Source of the DNA: CAVOJY01 sp963696405
GTDB lineage: Bacteria; Chloroflexota; Limnocylindria; Limnocylindrales; CSP1-4
Length of the DNA: 64,000 nucleotides
Assembly (NCBI GenBank): GCA_963696405.1
Contig: CAVOJY010000002.1
Location: 62,001 to 126,000 of the forward strand
Reading direction: 5' to 3'
Both the position numbers and the translations under genes were made by a program. Of this stretch, positions 62,177 to 64,000 are shown in pieces. The first letter of the stretch is position 1, and each line of letters opens with the position of its first letter. The notes under the pieces are model-generated. The model searched no databases. It saw only the letters and a list, made by a program, of their open reading frames with translations, and was not told the origin of the DNA.

Positions 62177-63631
62177 TCACTGCTCGAGCCGCTCGCGGAG
62201 GAGTTGCTGCACGACGGCCGGGTTGGCCTGGCCGCGAGTCGCCTTCATGACCTGGCCGACGAGGAAGCCCACGGCCTGCGCCTTCCCCGCCCGGTAGTCG
62301 GCGACGGCCGCCTCGTTCGCGGCGAGGACCTCGTCCACGGCCGCGGCGACGACGTCGGTATCGGAGATCTGGGCGAGGCCGAGGTCCGCGATGACCCCAT
62401 CGACTGGCTCGCCGGTATCGAAGTGGCGCGCGAAGACCTGCTTGGCGTTCGTGGCGGAGAGGGAGCCGTCGGCCACGCGGCCCAGCAGTCGGGCCAGCTC
62501 CGCTCCGGACGCCGACCCGCGGCCGCCGCCGCGCCGCCCGCGGCCTTTGCCAGCCGGAGGAACTCGCCGGTCACCCAGTTCGACACGGTCTTCGGGGGAG
62601 AGTCCCGGGTCGGCCGCCAGGGCGGCCTCGAAGAGGTCGGTCGCCGCCGGGTCGTTGACGATCACGTCGGCGTCGTACGCCGAGAGGCCGAGGACCTCGC
62701 GGTAGCGGGCCCGCCGCGCACCGGGCAGCTCGGGCAGGCGCGAACGGATGTCGTCGAGCCAGGCCGCGCCCGTGCGGAGCGGCGGCAGGTCGGGCTCGGG
62801 GAAGTACCGGTAGTCGTCAGAGGATTCCTTCACCCGCATGACGTAGGACACGCCGCGGTCGTCGTCCCAGCCCCGGGTCTCCTGGCGGATCGCCTCCCCG
62901 GCCTCCACCGCCCGGACCTGGCGCTCGATCTCGCCCGCGAGAGCCCGCTCGACCGACCGGAAGGAGTTCATGTTCTTGATCTCGACCCGCGTCCCGAACT
63001 CCTCCCGGCCCGCCGGCCGGACCGAGATGTTCGCCTCCACCCGCATCTGGCCGTTCTCCATCTCGGCGTTCGACGCGCCGATCGTGCGCAGGAGGAGGCG
63101 CAGCTCCTCGGCGTAGAGGCGGGCCTGCTCGGCGGTGCGGATGTCCGGCTCGGTGACGATCTCCATGAGCGGGATGCCCGACCGGTTGAAGTCGATGAGG
63201 CTGACGCGGCGGCCGAACTCGTCGACCGTGTGGAGCAGGCGTGCCGTGTCCTCCTCCAGGTGGGCGCGGCGGATGCGCACAGCGACCGGGCCGTCCGACG
63301 TGTCGAAGGCCAGGCGGCCGTTCGACGCCAGCGGCAGGTCGTACTGGCTGATCTGGTAGCCCTTCGGGAGGTCCGGGTAGAAGTAGTTCTTGCGGTCCCA
63401 GCGCGTGACCGGTGCGGCCGCGGCCTCGAGAGCCATGCCCGTCGCCAGCACCAGCTCCACGGCCCGCCGGTTGATGACCGGGAGGACGCCCGGCATGCCC
63501 AGGCAGACCGGGCAGGTCCGCGAGTTCGGCGGCGCGTCCCGCACGTCGGCCGGGCAGGAGCAGAACATCTTCGAGGCGGTCCGGAGTTGGGCGTGTACCT
63601 CGATCCCGATGACCGCCTCGAAGTCGCTCAC
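62177..63631 (-). CDS. gatB: Aspartyl/glutamyl-tRNA amidotransferase subunit B
   Basis: Protein of 484 residues, normal for GatB, which amidates Glu-tRNA(Gln) or Asp-tRNA(Asn) together with GatA/GatC. VIGIEVHAQLRTASKMFC, CPVCLGMPGVLPVINR, NYFYPDLPKGYQISQ and EIKNMNSFRSVERAL mark the catalytic domain; the tail domain ends MKATRGQANPAVVQQLL. Residues about 349-375 (62510-62590) are in the wrong frame: reading one base further gives VSNWVTGEFLRLAKAAG, the conserved GatB block, before the frame returns. The gene is thus intact apart from a two-sided shift. Its start overlaps the next upstream aminotransferase by 4 nt. Confidence 0.93.
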   Translation of the reverse strand: MSDFEAVIGIEVHAQLRTASKMFCSCPADVRDAPPNSRTCPVCLGMPGVLPVINRRAVELVLATGMALEAAAAPVTRWDRKNYFYPDLPKGYQISQYDLPLASNGRLAFDTSDGPVAVRIRRAHLEEDTARLLHTVDEFGRRVSLIDFNRSGIPLMEIVTEPDIRTAEQARLYAEELRLLLRTIGASNAEMENGQMRVEANISVRPAGREEFGTRVEIKNMNSFRSVERALAGEIERQVRAVEAGEAIRQETRGWDDDRGVSYVMRVKESSDDYRYFPEPDLPPLRTGAAWLDDIRSRLPELPGARRARYREVLGLSAYDADVIVNDPAATDLFEAALAADPGLSPEDRVELGDRRVPPAGKGRGRRGGGRGSASGAELARLLGRVADGSLSATNAKQVFARHFDTGEPVDGVIADLGLAQISDTDVVAAAVDEVLAANEAAVADYRAGKAQAVGFLVGQVMKATRGQANPAVVQQLLRERLEQ

Positions 63632-64000
63632 TCGAGGCTCTCCACGAACCGCTCGATGCGCCGGAGCGCCTCCTCGATCTGCTCCATGCTCGTCGCGTAG
63701 CAGACGCGGACGTGGCCCTCGCCGGACGGTCCGAAGGCGCTGCCAGGCACGACCGCGACCTTCGCCTCGAACAGCAGCCGCTCGCTGAACTCGTCGTCGG
63801 TCAGACCCGTCCCCGCGATGCGAGGGAAGCAGTAGAAGGCGCCCTTCGGCTCGAACGTGGGCAGGCCGATCCGGTTGAAGCCGTCCACCACCACGCGGCG
63901 GCGCCGGTCGTACTCGTCGCGCATCCGCACGACGTCGAGATCGGCTCCCTCGAGCGCGGCGATGGCGGCGTACTGGGAGGCCGTGGGCGCCGACATGATC
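63628..64000 (-). CDS. PLP aminotransferase, class I/II, partial (N-terminus beyond window end)
   Basis: Only the last 124 or so residues are present, with no start inside the window. The fragment shows the C-terminal small domain: DEYDRRRRVVVDGFNRIGLPTFEPKGAFYCFPRI, SERLLFEAKVAVVPGSAFGPSGEGHVRVCYATSMEQIEEAL. These match aspartate/tyrosine-type aminotransferases closely, including the substrate-binding Arg in HVRVCYATS. The stop overlaps the gatB start by 4 nt, so the two are co-transcribed. It is a paralogue of the aminotransferase at 60205-61425. Confidence 0.9.
   Translation of the reverse strand, partial: IMSAPTASQYAAIAALEGADLDVVRMRDEYDRRRRVVVDGFNRIGLPTFEPKGAFYCFPRIAGTGLTDDEFSERLLFEAKVAVVPGSAFGPSGEGHVRVCYATSMEQIEEALRRIERFVESLE

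Overview
The window is a very G+C-rich bacterial chromosome segment, densely packed with genes on both strands. Gene content (solitary groEL behind a CIRCE element, a DevR/DosR-like two-component pair, a group 3b-type [NiFe] hydrogenase, an lhr-nei pair, XylFGH-like sugar uptake, no phage or IS genes) and the many short -10 boxes directly in front of start codons suit a Chloroflexota (Limnocylindria-like) or, less likely, an actinobacterial lineage. This placement is inference; no ribosomal marker is present.

Layout. 1-9 kb: partial (alpha/alpha)6-type glycosidase-like protein (-), TPR-rhomboid protease, FAH/AraD1-like protein (-), DUF4397 surface protein, secreted phosphodiester glycosidase-like protein, ECF sigma factor (-) and an MFS exporter. 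9.1-14.9 kb (-): a hydrogenase operon in the order cyclic-nucleotide-binding protein, a fused beta/gamma diaphorase, small subunit, large subunit, maturation protease, membrane-anchored protein. 15-17 kb: CmpB-like membrane protein running into tRNA-Lys, a tiny membrane ORF, a ZIP transporter and a tRNA 3'-end remnant. 17-20.3 kb (-): sugar ABC transporter. 20.4-25.3 kb: malic enzyme, two lineage-type hypotheticals, and an ArsR regulator with matching operators on both sides. 25.9-28.7 kb: M16 peptidase pair. 28.7-33.1 kb: truncated PfkB protein, GAF histidine kinase, DevR-like regulator, CoA-transferase. 33-43.6 kb: frameshifted secreted protein, Lon-like protease, universal stress protein, Lhr helicase (two frameshifts) and Nei glycosylase. 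43.5-50.7 kb: GT87 mannosyltransferase-like protein, esterase lipoprotein, GGT (frameshifted), Rieske protein, MBL hydrolase (frameshifted) and class II aldolase. 50.8-57.8 kb: Mrp (frameshifted), degenerate CinA, formate/nitrite channel, CIRCE-groEL, holin-like protein (frameshifted) and its partner. 57.8-64 kb: tRNA-Leu, threonine-synthase-like enzyme, LppX/LolA-like lipoprotein, two aminotransferases (one cut by the window end) and gatB with a doubly shifted stretch.

How they fit. The hydrogenase operon, the DevSR-like pair, the universal stress protein and the formate/nitrite channel resemble a redox or hypoxia-survival set. Malic enzyme, XylFGH-like uptake, aldolase and CoA-transferase point to heterotrophic carbon use.

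Three patterns run through the window. At least ten genes have a TANNNT box only 6-9 nt before the start codon, implying leaderless mRNAs. About ten genes, including gatB and mrp, carry single-base frame changes, mostly one extra base, which most simply means consensus indels but inflates pseudogene counts. An ArsR-type regulator has the same GTTAG-N8-CTAAC operator in its own promoter and at the start codon of the small gene behind it.
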